Origin: Roseiarcus sp963822215 | Lineage (GTDB): Bacteria > Pseudomonadota > Alphaproteobacteria > Rhizobiales > Beijerinckiaceae | Assembly (NCBI GenBank): GCA_963822215.1 | Contig: CAWGGX010000004.1 | Span: 1-64,000 of the forward strand | Reading direction: 5' to 3' | Length of the DNA: 64,000 bases | Shown here: positions 1 to 8,598 of the stretch, one piece after another | Layout: each line of letters opens with the position of its first letter | How positions within the stretch are numbered: position 1 is the first letter of the stretch | Made by a program: the position numbers and the translations under genes | Notes under the pieces: model-generated | What the model was told of the DNA's origin: nothing | Databases searched by the model: none | What the model saw: the letters and a program-made list of their open reading frames with translations, nothing else

Positions 1-719
1 CAGTCCGTCTGGCGGAGCGGCGCCAAGTACCGCTGGAAGGCGCTCTTTTCCTTCAGTTGGGCCAAGGCGGAGAAAAACTGCAACTGCCCGGCGGCATAGG
101 CCTTCTGCAGAGCCTCGATGAATAGCCGCCGGAACAGGCAGGAGAGAACTTCGACCGGCAGGAAATATCCGCGCCGACAAGAGATCCACCTGGTCCCGTC
201 GGGTGACAATCCGCCACCGGGCACGACGAAATGTATGTGAGGGTGATGCAGGAGATTCGACCCCCAGGTGTGGAGGATGCCGAAAAAGCCGATCTCGGCG
301 CCCAGGTGTTTGGGATCGGCGGCGATGGTTCGTAATGTCTCGGCGGCGGTCCGAAATAGAAGGTCATAGACGACCGCCTTGTTCTGCAGGGCAATGGCGG
401 CCATTCTCTCCGGCAGAGTGAAAACCACATGAAAGTACTGGGTGTCGAGAATCTCGGCACGCCTATCGTCCAGCCATTGGGCGCGGCGCATCGCTTGGCA
501 TTTCGGGCAACTGCCATTACGACAACTGTTATAAGAGACGCGCTGGTGACCGCAGCTGTCGCACTGTTCGACGTGGCCACCGAGCGCTGCCGTCCGGCAG
601 ATCTCGATCGCCGTCATTGCCCGGCGCTGGGCCGTCGACAGAGATCCGCCGTGCTGCTCCCGAAAAGCGTCACCGTAGTGGCGGAACACATCCGCCACTT
701 CCGGCCCCGACCGAGCCAT
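1..719 (-). CDS. IS91-family (Y2/HUH) transposase, 3' end outside the window
   Basis: An open frame starts at ATG 719 and runs leftwards off the window edge, giving about 239 residues. Visible are an N-terminal zinc ribbon (CDSCG, then CRNGSCPKC), the block QYFHVVFTLPE, and the HUH metal-binding motif in LLHHPHIHFVVPGGG. These are hallmarks of IS91-type rolling-circle transposases, which nick single DNA strands and move by peel-and-paste. It lies 12 nt downstream of a tyrosine recombinase on the same strand, the same order seen in the module at 44.1-46.6 kb. The C-terminal tyrosine region is not in the window, so intactness cannot be judged. Confidence 0.93.
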   Translation of the reverse strand, partial: MARSGPEVADVFRHYGDAFREQHGGSLSTAQRRAMTAIEICRTAALGGHVEQCDSCGHQRVSYNSCRNGSCPKCQAMRRAQWLDDRRAEILDTQYFHVVFTLPERMAAIALQNKAVVYDLLFRTAAETLRTIAADPKHLGAEIGFFGILHTWGSNLLHHPHIHFVVPGGGLSPDGTRWISCRRGYFLPVEVLSCLFRRLFIEALQKAYAAGQLQFFSALAQLKEKSAFQRYLAPLRQTD

Positions 720-731
720 TGACCGTACGGC

Positions 732-1616
732 TCAGGCGGGCGTCGGCGCTTTGGATATGGCGGCGACGGGAATCCGCGGCAGCAGATCCAGAGGACTGGT
801 TGTCGCACACACTTTGCTGGTCGCGATCCGCAGGTAACGGGCCGTCGTATTCAAGCTGCTGTGGCCAAGAAGCAGCTGAATGGTCCGTAGGTCGGCGCCG
901 GACTCCAGCAGATGCACTGCGAACGCATGCCGAAGCGAATGGGGCGTCACCGGTTTAGAAAGTCCGGAACGCTGGTGCGCCGCTTGGCAGACCTTCTCGA
1001 CGGAATGGCGCGTGATCGGCTGACCCGGGATGTCTCCCGGAAAGAGCCATACCTTTGGCCGCACCGCCCACCAGTACTCGCTCAGCACCTCCAGCAATTT
1101 CGGCGACAGCATGACATAGCGGTCCTTCCGCCCCTTGCCTTCCTCGATGCGGATGACCATCCGCTGTCTGTCGATGGCTGCCGGCTTTAAGTGAACCGCC
1201 TCGGTGATGCGCAACCCGGCGGCGTAACAGGCGGTCAGAATCGTCCGATGCTTGATGTTGGGTATGCAGCCAAGAAACTGCGCCACCTCGTCGGGGCTGA
1301 GAATGATCGGCAAGGTCCGTGGCGCCTTGGGGCTGGGAACGATCTCACCAAAATCCCACGGCCGCTTCAGAGTAACTCGATACAGAAATCGAAGTGCCGC
1401 AACGGCGACCTTGATCGAGCTCGCCTCCAACTTCTTTTGGTTCGTCAGGTAGACCTGGTAGCTGCGGATCTCCTCCGGCCCCAAAACAGCCGGCGACTTG
1501 TTGAAATACCGGGCGAACTGGGAAACCTGCAAAACGTAAGAGGCCTGCGTCTGACGTGACAGGTTCCGCACCTGCATGTCCTCGGTCATGCGTTGTCGAA
1601 GGATCGTGGTCTTCAT
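732..1616 (-). CDS. Tyrosine recombinase of the IS91-like module
   Basis: 294 residues. An N-terminal SAM-like core-binding domain (about 1-95) is followed by a catalytic domain with Arg in YAAGLRITEA, HSLRHAFA (H-x-x-R) and LLGHSSLNTTARYL, which supplies the nucleophilic Tyr. The family cuts and rejoins DNA through a 3'-phosphotyrosine. It is XerC/D-sized and resembles the recombinase at 44.2-45.1 kb, also placed just upstream of an IS91 transposase, so it is taken as part of the mobile module rather than host XerC/D. A GGAG lies about 10 nt before the ATG. All catalytic residues I can recognise are present. Confidence 0.9.
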   Translation of the reverse strand: MKTTILRQRMTEDMQVRNLSRQTQASYVLQVSQFARYFNKSPAVLGPEEIRSYQVYLTNQKKLEASSIKVAVAALRFLYRVTLKRPWDFGEIVPSPKAPRTLPIILSPDEVAQFLGCIPNIKHRTILTACYAAGLRITEAVHLKPAAIDRQRMVIRIEEGKGRKDRYVMLSPKLLEVLSEYWWAVRPKVWLFPGDIPGQPITRHSVEKVCQAAHQRSGLSKPVTPHSLRHAFAVHLLESGADLRTIQLLLGHSSLNTTARYLRIATSKVCATTSPLDLLPRIPVAAISKAPTPA

Positions 1617-1949
1617 GAGAGGGCTCCGTTGTCAGATGGAACGTGCTGCAAGCAGCCGCTCCATGCTGATCCTCGGACCCCATGACAGCTTCAAAATCGC
1701 GCCGCCCAATGACCCCGCTCAGAGGCTGTCAAAATGCCGGCGCGACACCCCTACCGCGCCAGCGGTTTAGTCCAATGACTTTACTGACGCCGATTCGTTG
1801 TGCGTCGTTGTGCAAAAAGCTTGGAGGCCACACGAAATCAGGCCGAAGGCTGTTCGCTGTCCGCGCAGCGGCGACAGAGCCGCGACCTCGCGGGTGTCGG
1901 TGGGCCGGCGGGCGGGTCGATCTTGCACGCAGCACCGAGAGTCGGCCTC
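1617..1949. other. Intergenic stretch between IS91-like module and nuoB
   Basis: 333 bases lie between the 5' end of the recombinase gene and the 3' end of nuoB. It probably holds the unmapped terminus of the IS91-like module. I see no gene, tRNA or convincing hairpin here. Confidence 0.5.
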
Positions 1950-2525
1950 TCAGCGTTCGATCGACCCTGTCCGGCGCATCTTCTTCTGTAGCATCAGCAC
2001 GCCGTAGAGCAGCGCTTCGGCTGTCGGCGGGCAGCCTGGAACATAAATATCGACCGGCACAATACGGTCGCAACCGCGCACTACCGAGTAGGAGTAATGA
2101 TAGTAGCCGCCGCCATTGGCACATGAGCCCATTGAGATTATGTAGCGGGGTTCCGGCATCTGGTCGTAAACCTTGCGCAGCGCCGGTGCCATTTTGTTAG
2201 TCAGGGTCTCCGCGACGATCATTAGATCGGATTGTCGAGGCGACCCGCGCAACGCCATGCCCAGTCGGTCAAAATCGTAGCGAGGGGTGCAAAACTGCAT
2301 CATCTCAACCGCACAGCATGCGAGCCCGAAACTCATGAGATGCAGCGAACCGGTGCGCGCCCACCGGATTAGATCGTCAGTAGAGGTAACGAGAAACCCA
2401 TTGTCGGCGAGTTGATTGCTCACGCCGAGGAAGAAAGGATCGTTCGCGCGTCCCGAGTTGTCAGTCGCTGAATCGAAGATGGTTTGCGGGGTTGGCACAA
2501 CAATCAAATTGGCGCCCATGCTCAT
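1950..2525 (-). CDS. nuoB: NADH-quinone oxidoreductase subunit B (NuoB), orphan copy
   Basis: 191 residues, normal for alphaproteobacterial NuoB (the PSST subunit of complex I), which binds Fe-S cluster N2 at the quinone site in the peripheral arm. All four expected cysteine ligands are visible: the adjacent pair in GLACCAVEMM, then MGSCANGGG and VPGCPPTAE. GGAG about 10 nt upstream of ATG supports the start. No other nuo gene flanks it; upstream is noncoding and downstream is the IS91-like module. It is therefore a stand-alone copy, perhaps a paralogue of a nuo operon elsewhere or the remnant of one. Since the ligands are intact it could still be functional. Confidence 0.95.
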   Translation of the reverse strand: MSMGANLIVVPTPQTIFDSATDNSGRANDPFFLGVSNQLADNGFLVTSTDDLIRWARTGSLHLMSFGLACCAVEMMQFCTPRYDFDRLGMALRGSPRQSDLMIVAETLTNKMAPALRKVYDQMPEPRYIISMGSCANGGGYYHYSYSVVRGCDRIVPVDIYVPGCPPTAEALLYGVLMLQKKMRRTGSIER

Positions 2526-3002
2526 GTCAGCGCTCCACTATACCTATAATACAATGATCGGTCCGGCCCGTCGACTGAATGTCTTCGAGTTGCGGCGACC
2601 ATTGGCGGAGCGGCCCCAATGGGCGCTTTGCGGTCCTACAGGGCAACCCGGAACGGCGACTCCCCGTACGGGCCGACGGCAACGGTCGACATATCGTTCG
2701 AGATCGCGGTCGCCTAAAGCTATCAGTCAAGTCGATGTGGGATCGATCGCCCTCGTCCGCGCACGTCAGCGCGAACAACTATGACGTCAACGGCGAGGAT
2801 CGCGGCGAAGCGGCCAGCGACGCCGCCGCCAGCGAAAGCATCGATCGCTGGCGAGGCGGAGGAAGTGCAAAATCTGCACCTCCCCCTTCGCGCGGACGAT
2901 TGGGGAACTCATGCGCCAGGATTCAACTCTCGTTTCACAGGGGCCCGAGCGCTTTCTGGGAAGAGGCGCGGCGCGATTTCAGGCGCAGTTCGCCCGGAAG
3001 TT
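2526..3002. other. Intergenic region, no gene recognised
   Basis: 477 bases separate nuoB from the lectin gene. It must contain the nuoB promoter, but no clear -35/-10 pair, tRNA or conserved protein was found. The short open frames here have no recognisable domains. Confidence 0.5.
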
Positions 3003-3662
3003 TCACAGTGTCTTTCCGACTCCCAGGCCACCGGGGAAATTGGGACCAAATGGACTGCCGACGACTGTGGTCCCTTTGGCGGGGTCGTTGCCCGGAAGAA
3101 TTAGCACTTTGCCGCCGTTGAAGTAAATTACCACTGGCCCCGAAAGGCTCGGACCAATGCGGGTTGTGATATCAACATAAAACGGCACCGTTCGCCATAG
3201 CTGATTTTGAAGATGCTTGGTCTTCCTTCTAAAAACTTGAATCGTATCAGGATCAGGAAATCCCTCCCTAATATCAATAACGTAATCAGGATTACTGACG
3301 CTCTGAATAAAAAAGTAGCCGTCGTCGTGAGGCGATAACTGCCAAAGTTGGCCGGTATCGCCGTTATTCTTGGAGCTGAGCTGGAGCGCCGGGCCGCGCT
3401 CAAACTCGGGATCGATGAGGCCTGCCAAGCTGATAACCAAATTACCGTCCATCGCGCTCTCGAAAAAGCAAGGCTCTTCAAACCCGCCCGACGACAAATT
3501 CCACAATTGGTACCCTGCGGCTTGGGTTTCCGCGCTAGTAGGTACAGAAAAGTAACTTTTCGCTATAGCGCTCGCGTTGAGAGATGCGCCCGCCACCGGA
3601 AGGTCGGCTGGAACTTCTATGACTTTGCTCGACAGCATGCTTTGCACGTAAAATCCGGTCAT
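3003..3662 (-). CDS. Ricin-type beta-trefoil lectin-like protein
   Basis: 219 residues. The start at 3662 (MTGFYVQSML) is chosen over upstream frames because AAGGAG lies 9 nt before it (AAGGAGATATTAACATG). The centre has spaced Q-x-W motifs typical of ricin-B/RICIN carbohydrate-binding repeats: GYQLWNLSS, GQLWQLSPH and NQLWRTVPF, with FFIQSV and YVIDIR between them. No signal peptide is evident. The C-terminus is Gly/Pro-rich (PFGPNFPGGLGVG). The family usually binds sugars, but the ligand is unknown. A LuxR-type regulator lies 175 nt upstream on the same strand and may be co-transcribed. Confidence 0.7.
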   Translation of the reverse strand: MTGFYVQSMLSSKVIEVPADLPVAGASLNASAIAKSYFSVPTSAETQAAGYQLWNLSSGGFEEPCFFESAMDGNLVISLAGLIDPEFERGPALQLSSKNNGDTGQLWQLSPHDDGYFFIQSVSNPDYVIDIREGFPDPDTIQVFRRKTKHLQNQLWRTVPFYVDITTRIGPSLSGPVVIYFNGGKVLILPGNDPAKGTTVVGSPFGPNFPGGLGVGKTL

Positions 3663-3837
3663 GTTAATATCTCCTTGTCCCCAGTATGCGGAACGCCTAC
3701 CGGCCTCGCAAAATGCCGCGAAACTGGCGGCGCCCACCTCATCAAGGTTGATGAGACTGGGAAAGAATCGAGATCGTAACGGGATGACCGCTGGCTCGCG
3801 CGGGGACACAATCCTCCAAGGCGCGGCTCTTCAAAGA

Positions 3838-4938
3838 TCAGATTTTATCCGCTCCGGCCGCTCGCGACGCCGCGATCCCGGTTAGGAGCGCCACTACTTC
3901 GACCTGCCGGCCGCAGCCGGTTTTCGTCAGCACCCCGCGCACGTGCGTGCGCACTGTACTCAGCGAAACGCCGCCGTCCGAAGCGATGTCCTCCACGGAT
4001 TTCCCAGACGCGAGACTGCGCGCGACGCGCGCTTCGGTAGGGGTCAGATCGAACAAGGACTGCACGAGTTCGACCGGCGGCGCTCGCGGCGCCGTTACTG
4101 GAGTCATCGCCAGTACGCCGGCGCAACGCAAGAAAACGTCCCGCGCCGACAGCCGCACCGGAATGACATGCGCGACCATCGTCGATTCGGTCTCCGCGTC
4201 GCGGACCGGGAACGAACGCACGCCGGATCCCTTGTCGGAATCGATGATCGCGATCGCCTCGCGCAACAATTGATCGGCGGACCGGTCTCTCAAAGCGACG
4301 CGGTCGAAGGCCCGCCAGTGCACGTGGCCAGTCATCTGTTCGATCAAAGCGTTGGCGGAGAGAACCTTGCCGGTCTCGTCGAAGACAAGCGCCGGGACGC
4401 CCAAGGCGGCGAGCGCGTCGGCCGCCACGCGAGCGCGGTCGAGTTGCAAACGCGCCGAGATCAATACGCTGCGCGCGAGATGGGGACGAAGCTCGTCAAG
4501 CCGGTTGGCGGAAGCGCGTTCGAAAGGACCGTGTTCCATCCGCCGCGACAGGACGATAATCACGTTTTCGCCCGTGGGAACCGGGATCGCCGTCGCCATT
4601 CCCCATCCGACGCCCTGCGGGCGCCACAGGTCCCGGTAGAGCGGCTCAAGACCGAGCTCTTCCGGAGTTAGATACTCAACGTCAATCAGAAATCCGGCGT
4701 GGCGCTGCGCGAACAGCCGCCCGATAATTGTTCCGCGCCGCAGCCAGCCCTCCTTGACGATCCTTTCCGCCCGCTCACGGGGCTCCGGCGAGGCGACCCA
4801 ACGCAGGACGTCGCCCTTGGAGACAAACAAAGACGCCCCTGGGCCCCCGCCAATTCGCCCGAGTTCGTCGAGAACGTCCGGCCAAACCTCCGGTGCGAAA
4901 CAACTCTCGTAGATCCTATCGATGAGTTGCACATCCAT
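3838..4938 (-). CDS. LuxR-type HTH transcriptional regulator
   Basis: 366 residues. The C-terminal 60 or so residues form a LuxR/GerE helix-turn-helix (FDLTPTEARVARSLASGKSVEDIA, then SLSTVRTHVRGVLTKTGC). The N-terminal 290 residues begin MDVQLIDRIYESC and contain a PAS-like middle (LVFDETGKVLSANALIEQMTG), as in orphan LuxR regulators of Rhizobiales. It has no autoinducer-binding signature and no receiver domain. It lies upstream of and co-directional with the lectin gene, a plausible but unproven target. The signal sensed is unknown. Confidence 0.88.
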   Translation of the reverse strand: MDVQLIDRIYESCFAPEVWPDVLDELGRIGGGPGASLFVSKGDVLRWVASPEPRERAERIVKEGWLRRGTIIGRLFAQRHAGFLIDVEYLTPEELGLEPLYRDLWRPQGVGWGMATAIPVPTGENVIIVLSRRMEHGPFERASANRLDELRPHLARSVLISARLQLDRARVAADALAALGVPALVFDETGKVLSANALIEQMTGHVHWRAFDRVALRDRSADQLLREAIAIIDSDKGSGVRSFPVRDAETESTMVAHVIPVRLSARDVFLRCAGVLAMTPVTAPRAPPVELVQSLFDLTPTEARVARSLASGKSVEDIASDGGVSLSTVRTHVRGVLTKTGCGRQVEVVALLTGIAASRAAGADKI

Positions 4939-5344
4939 GGATTTGGCGACCCTTTGTGGACTTGCCGCTGCGGAGTCGTTCCCAAATTGTGGTCGGGCCG
5001 TGGGCGGCCCTTCTAGCGTCTAACGTGTTTTCTCAAAAGTCTTTTCTGGTCCGAATCTGAATCTGGGACCTCAGCTCATGATTCGTCCGGAATTTCCGCT
5101 TCGCGGCGGTTTTGGCCCATTCGCCACGCTGTCCTCGAATGACCGTTCATTGCGCAATCCTGCCATTCATCGCGCCGACAAGGATCGTTCGACGCCTATG
5201 GTCTGCGGCGACGGGCCCTCGGGCTTGATGGGCGAGACGCGCGAGCCCTTTCGCGCCGCTTTGCGAATGGGCGCCAATGCGTGAGGGGCAAACGCGTGAA
5301 CGACGATGGCGCCAAGCGTGGTTGCCCCTTGCGGCCCCGCAAGA
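4939..5344. other. Divergent intergenic region
   Basis: About 405 bases separate the luxR-type gene (minus) from the sahR-like gene (plus). It should carry two divergent promoters. No protein, tRNA or riboswitch was recognised; the only strong element is the palindrome that begins at 5345. Confidence 0.5.
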
Positions 5345-5372
5345 TTAGACATAAAGATATGTTTATGTCTAA
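5345..5372. promoter_or_regulatory. Perfect palindrome, probable SahR operator overlapping the start codon
   Basis: Arms TTAGACATAAA and TTTATGTCTAA (11 bp each, perfect) flank a GATATG spacer. The spacer contains ATG 5359 and the right arm contains ATG 5365, the two candidate starts of the regulator gene. Binding by the encoded ArsR-family protein would block initiation of its own message and of the coupled metF. The ACATAAA-type half-site agrees with the methionine-cycle regulator SahR as I remember it; that identification is inference. Confidence 0.7.
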
Positions 5373-6387
5373 AGATCGATACGCGCCTCGATCCGAGCCG
5401 GCCTCCTTTCCGACCCTGCTCGCCGGTCTCGAGGCGGCCGGGGAGGAGACGCGGCTGCGCATCCTCTGCCTGCTCGACGAGGCCGAACTCACCGTCAGCG
5501 AACTCGTCGCCATCCTCGGCCAGTCTCAGCCGCGGGTGTCGCGCCATTTGAAGCTCCTCGTCGAGGCCGGGCTCGCCGAGCGCCAGCGCGAAGGAGCCTG
5601 GGCGTTCTTCCGCCTGGCGGACGCCGGCGGCGCGTTCGCCCGCGATCTCGTGGGCCGGCTCGATCTTGCCGACCCGACGCTGGCCGCCGACCGCGCCCGG
5701 CTCGAGGTCGCCCGCGAGGCGCGCCGCCGGCAGGCCGCCGCCTATTTCGCCGAGCAGGCCGCCGACTGGGACCGCATCCGCGCCCTGCACGCCTCCGAGG
5801 ACCGGGTCGAGGCGGCGCTGATCGACATGGTCGGCGAAGCGTCGTTCCGCAATCTGCTCGATCTCGGAACCGGGACGGGGCGGATGCTGGAGCTTTTCGC
5901 TCCGCGCGCGGTCCGCGCGGTCGGCGTCGACCAGAGCGCTGCGATGCTGGCGCTCGCCCGCGCCCGCATCGATCAGGCGGGCCTCAGGAACGTTCAGCTC
6001 CGCCAGGGCGACATCTATGCCCCTCCGGTCGAGCGCGACGGCTACGACCTCGTCGTCATCCATCAGGTGCTACACTTCCTCGACGACCCGGCCCGGGCGC
6101 TGAAGGAGGCCGCGCGCGCGCTCGCGCCTTCCGGCCGGCTGGTCGTCGTCGACTTCGACGCCCATACGCAAGAGTTCCTGCGCGCCGACTTCGCCCATCG
6201 GCGGCTCGGCTTCCCGCTCGCCGAGATCGAGGGCTTTCTCGCCGAGGCGGGCCTCGTCGCAGCGCAATCGCGGCGCGTCGAGCCCGCGCCCGGCGAATCG
6301 GGCAAGCTGACGGTCGCGCTGTGGCTCGCCGAAGATCCCCGAATCCTCTCGGACGGATTTCAAAAGGCCGATACGGAGTACGCCTGA
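5359..6387 (+). CDS. sahR: ArsR-family regulator fused to SAM-dependent methyltransferase (SahR-like)
   Basis: 342 residues from ATG 5359 (ATG 5365 is nearly equivalent). Residues about 15-95 are an ArsR winged helix (RLRILCLLDEAELTVSELV, SQPRVSRHLKLLVEAGL). Residues about 150-310 are a class I methyltransferase with motif I LLDLGTGTGR and GVDQSAAM. This architecture is known for alphaproteobacterial SahR, a repressor of methionine-cycle genes that responds to S-adenosylhomocysteine; the methyltransferase fold would be the sensor. The gene overlaps metF (TGATG), which fits that role strongly. No metal-binding Cys pattern of classic ArsR/SmtB is seen. A palindromic operator covers the start. 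Confidence 0.88.
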   Translation: MFMSKDRYAPRSEPASFPTLLAGLEAAGEETRLRILCLLDEAELTVSELVAILGQSQPRVSRHLKLLVEAGLAERQREGAWAFFRLADAGGAFARDLVGRLDLADPTLAADRARLEVAREARRRQAAAYFAEQAADWDRIRALHASEDRVEAALIDMVGEASFRNLLDLGTGTGRMLELFAPRAVRAVGVDQSAAMLALARARIDQAGLRNVQLRQGDIYAPPVERDGYDLVVIHQVLHFLDDPARALKEAARALAPSGRLVVVDFDAHTQEFLRADFAHRRLGFPLAEIEGFLAEAGLVAAQSRRVEPAPGESGKLTVALWLAEDPRILSDGFQKADTEYA

Positions 6388-7295
6388 TGACCGCAAAGCC
6401 TGTCCCCTTGAGCCGGTCGGGTACGCATGTCCGCGTCTCGTTCGAGTTCTTCCCGCCAAAGACGGACGAGATGGAGGCGACCTTATGGGAGTCGGCGCGG
6501 CGGCTCGAGCCGCTCGACCCGCATTTCGTCTCGGTCACCTACGGCGCTGGCGGAACGACGCGCGAACGGACCCACGCAACGGTGGCGCGGCTCGCGCGCG
6601 AAACGACGATGAAGCCGGCGGCGCATCTGACCTGCGTTGGCGCGTCCAGGGACGAGATCCGCGACGTCATGCGCGCCTACAAGGACGCCGGCGTGCGCCA
6701 TCTCGTGGCGCTGCGCGGCGACCCGCCGACCGGCCTGGATACGCCCTACGAAGCCCATCGCTACGGCTATCGGAAAACGGCCGAGCTCGTCGCCGACGCG
6801 AAAGCGATCGGCGGCTTCGAGGTCTCGGTCGGAACCTATCCCGAAAGGCATCCGCAGAGCCCGACGCTGTTGCACGACATCGAGGTTCTGAAAGAGAAAG
6901 TTGACGCGGGGGCGGACCGGGCGATCACTCAGTTCTTTTTCGACAACAGCGCTTTTTTCCGCTTCCGCGACGTCGCCGAGGCGGCCGGGCTCACGGTCCC
7001 GATCGTGCCCGGAATCATTCCGGTGCAGAACTTCAAGCAGACCGCCAATTTCGCGCGGCGGGCCGGGGCGAGCGTGCCGCAGTGGCTGGCGGACCGGTTC
7101 GCGGGCCTCGAGGACGATCCGGCCACCCGCCGGCTGGTCGCCGCCGCCGTTTGCGCGGAGCAGGTGATCGACCTCATCGACCACGGCGTCGAGGAACTGC
7201 ACTTCTACACCATGAACCGCGCCGACCTCGTCTTCGCCATCTGCCACCTGATCGGCCTCAGGCCCAGACCAAAGATTGACGCTGAGGCGGCGTAA
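6387..7295 (+). CDS. metF: 5,10-methylenetetrahydrofolate reductase
   Basis: 302 residues. The start ATG 6387 overlaps the upstream TGA (TGATG), indicating translational coupling. Typical MetF blocks are present: SFEFFPPK at the N-terminus (the catalytic Glu region), VSVTYGAGG, HLTCVG, LVALRGDPP, ITQFFFDN, VPGIIPV, and ELHFYTMNR near the end. The FAD enzyme reduces 5,10-methylene-THF to 5-methyl-THF, the methyl donor for methionine synthesis. It is the expected target of the co-transcribed SahR-like regulator. A longer in-frame start at 6321 exists but would overlap the upstream gene by 66 nt. Confidence 0.97.
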   Translation: MTAKPVPLSRSGTHVRVSFEFFPPKTDEMEATLWESARRLEPLDPHFVSVTYGAGGTTRERTHATVARLARETTMKPAAHLTCVGASRDEIRDVMRAYKDAGVRHLVALRGDPPTGLDTPYEAHRYGYRKTAELVADAKAIGGFEVSVGTYPERHPQSPTLLHDIEVLKEKVDAGADRAITQFFFDNSAFFRFRDVAEAAGLTVPIVPGIIPVQNFKQTANFARRAGASVPQWLADRFAGLEDDPATRRLVAAAVCAEQVIDLIDHGVEELHFYTMNRADLVFAICHLIGLRPRPKIDAEAA

Positions 7296-7342
7296 AAATC
7301 GCGTTTCCGCTCATCGGGGTCGGCTGGCATAGGCCGCCGATC

Positions 7343-8539
7343 GTGGGGAGCCGCAACGTCGCTGACGTAGAGGACGATGGCGCCTCGCGGGTCGACCCGC
7401 GTCGGCTGCATGCGTCGAAGCGCAGCGGTCGCCGCGTATCCAACGAAATCAGCGTCTTAAATCTCAGCGCAGAGATGCATAAAGAGCTGCGATCGACGAT
7501 CTTCAATTTGTTTCAAGGCGCTGGGTACGGCAGCACGACCGTGTTGAACTTGAACGGTTCGTTCGTCAGCGGAGCGCAGTCGCTCAACGCCTATCTGAAT
7601 ACCCAAACCAGCTCTCGCCGCGGATCGCTTGCAGCTTGCGCTGCGAACAACCCCTACAACACGTATTCCCAGCAGGCCTATGCGTATCAAGGCGCCACAA
7701 ACGCCGCGATTTACGCGTTCCGCGAAAACTACGGCCTGCCGACGCTTTCCCTTGCCCAAGCGCCGGCTCAGCTCACAGACAAGCAGGGAAACACCGCCGC
7801 GATCTTGCTTTCCACACTCTATGGCGGCCGAGGCAATACCCAGGCGCAGGCCCTCGCGAACACCGTCACCGGCTACGCGTCCTGCGCGGGCATCTACGCA
7901 GATCTAGCGACGGCCACGATCAACCAGATCATCGAAAATACCGAAACCCAGGCGCTGTCGGCCTTCTACGGCACGTCGCTGAGCTACTGGTCGCGCATCA
8001 ACCTCTATGCCGCGGCCGGCTACTTCCAGGGCGTGACCGGAACGCTCAACACGGCGGACGGCGACCATGTCACCACCGATGTCACTGTCGCCTCCGGCGG
8101 CGTTATCGACGTGACCGGGCTGTTCACGGTCGCCGGGAATTTCGATGTCAACGCCGGCGGCGCGCTCGGCTTCACGCTCGGAGGACTGAGCCAGATCGAC
8201 GTCGGCGAGGCATCCGATCTCGAAGGCGCGATCGATGTCGTGCTCAAGCGCGGCTTCAACCTGGCCGTCGGCGACGCCTTCGAGCTCGTCGTGGCCGACG
8301 GCGGCCTGACGGATAATGTCTCGGGACTTTCCTTCGACGCCTCGGCCTGCTCGGCGCTCGGCAGCGGGCTCTACGGCTGCGGCCACAACCTCAAGCTTTG
8401 GCTCGGGGACCCCGCCGGGAGCTTGACGCTGCAGGTGGAAGCTGTGCCCGAGCCCGCCACTTGGGCGCTCATGCTCGCCGGTTTCGCCGGCCTCGGCTTC
8501 GTCGGCTATCGCCGCGCCACCTCGCGCGCGCTGGGCTAA
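7343..8539 (+). pseudogene. PEP-CTERM protein, 5'-truncated homologue of a PAP2-like protein
   Basis: The frame encodes up to 398 residues ending in the exosortase sorting tag VPEPATWALMLAGFAGLGF plus a basic tail. From about residue 75 on it closely matches the C-terminal half of the gene at 13033-14623 (shared LSYWSRINLYA, VTVASGGVIDVTG, SGLSFD, WLGDPAGSLTLQVEAVPEPATWA). The first 45-60 codons look like noncoding DNA, there is no signal peptide, and the PAP2 catalytic half is missing. An exosortase substrate needs a Sec signal, so this is most likely a decayed copy. ATG 7475 is another possible start. The reading frame itself is intact to the stop. Confidence 0.65.
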
Positions 8540-8550
8540 GCCGTTAAAGG

Positions 8551-8582
8551 ACGCGCCCGGGCCCCCGCCCCGGGCGCGTTTC
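8551..8582 (+). terminator. Rho-independent terminator
   Basis: Perfect 11-bp stem ACGCGCCCGGG / CCCGGGCGCGT with a 7-nt loop, followed by a short T run. It lies 12 nt after the PEP-CTERM stop codon. Confidence 0.8.
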
Positions 8583-8598
8583 CCGTTACGTCAAATCC

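Larger units (their letters stand above)
1..1616 (-). mobile_element. IS91-like module, left-truncated by the window
   Basis: It comprises the recombinase (732-1616) and the transposase (1-719). Gene order and spacing match the second module at 44140-46567, but the two differ clearly in sequence, so they are separate family members and not a recent duplication. The upstream end beyond 1616 was not resolved; no hairpin equivalent to the one in front of the second copy was found. Confidence 0.75.

Noticed and set aside
53..580. 175-residue minus-strand frame at the left edge
   Set aside because: It is an out-of-frame reading of the IS91 transposase, which is open through the window edge in the neighbouring frame.
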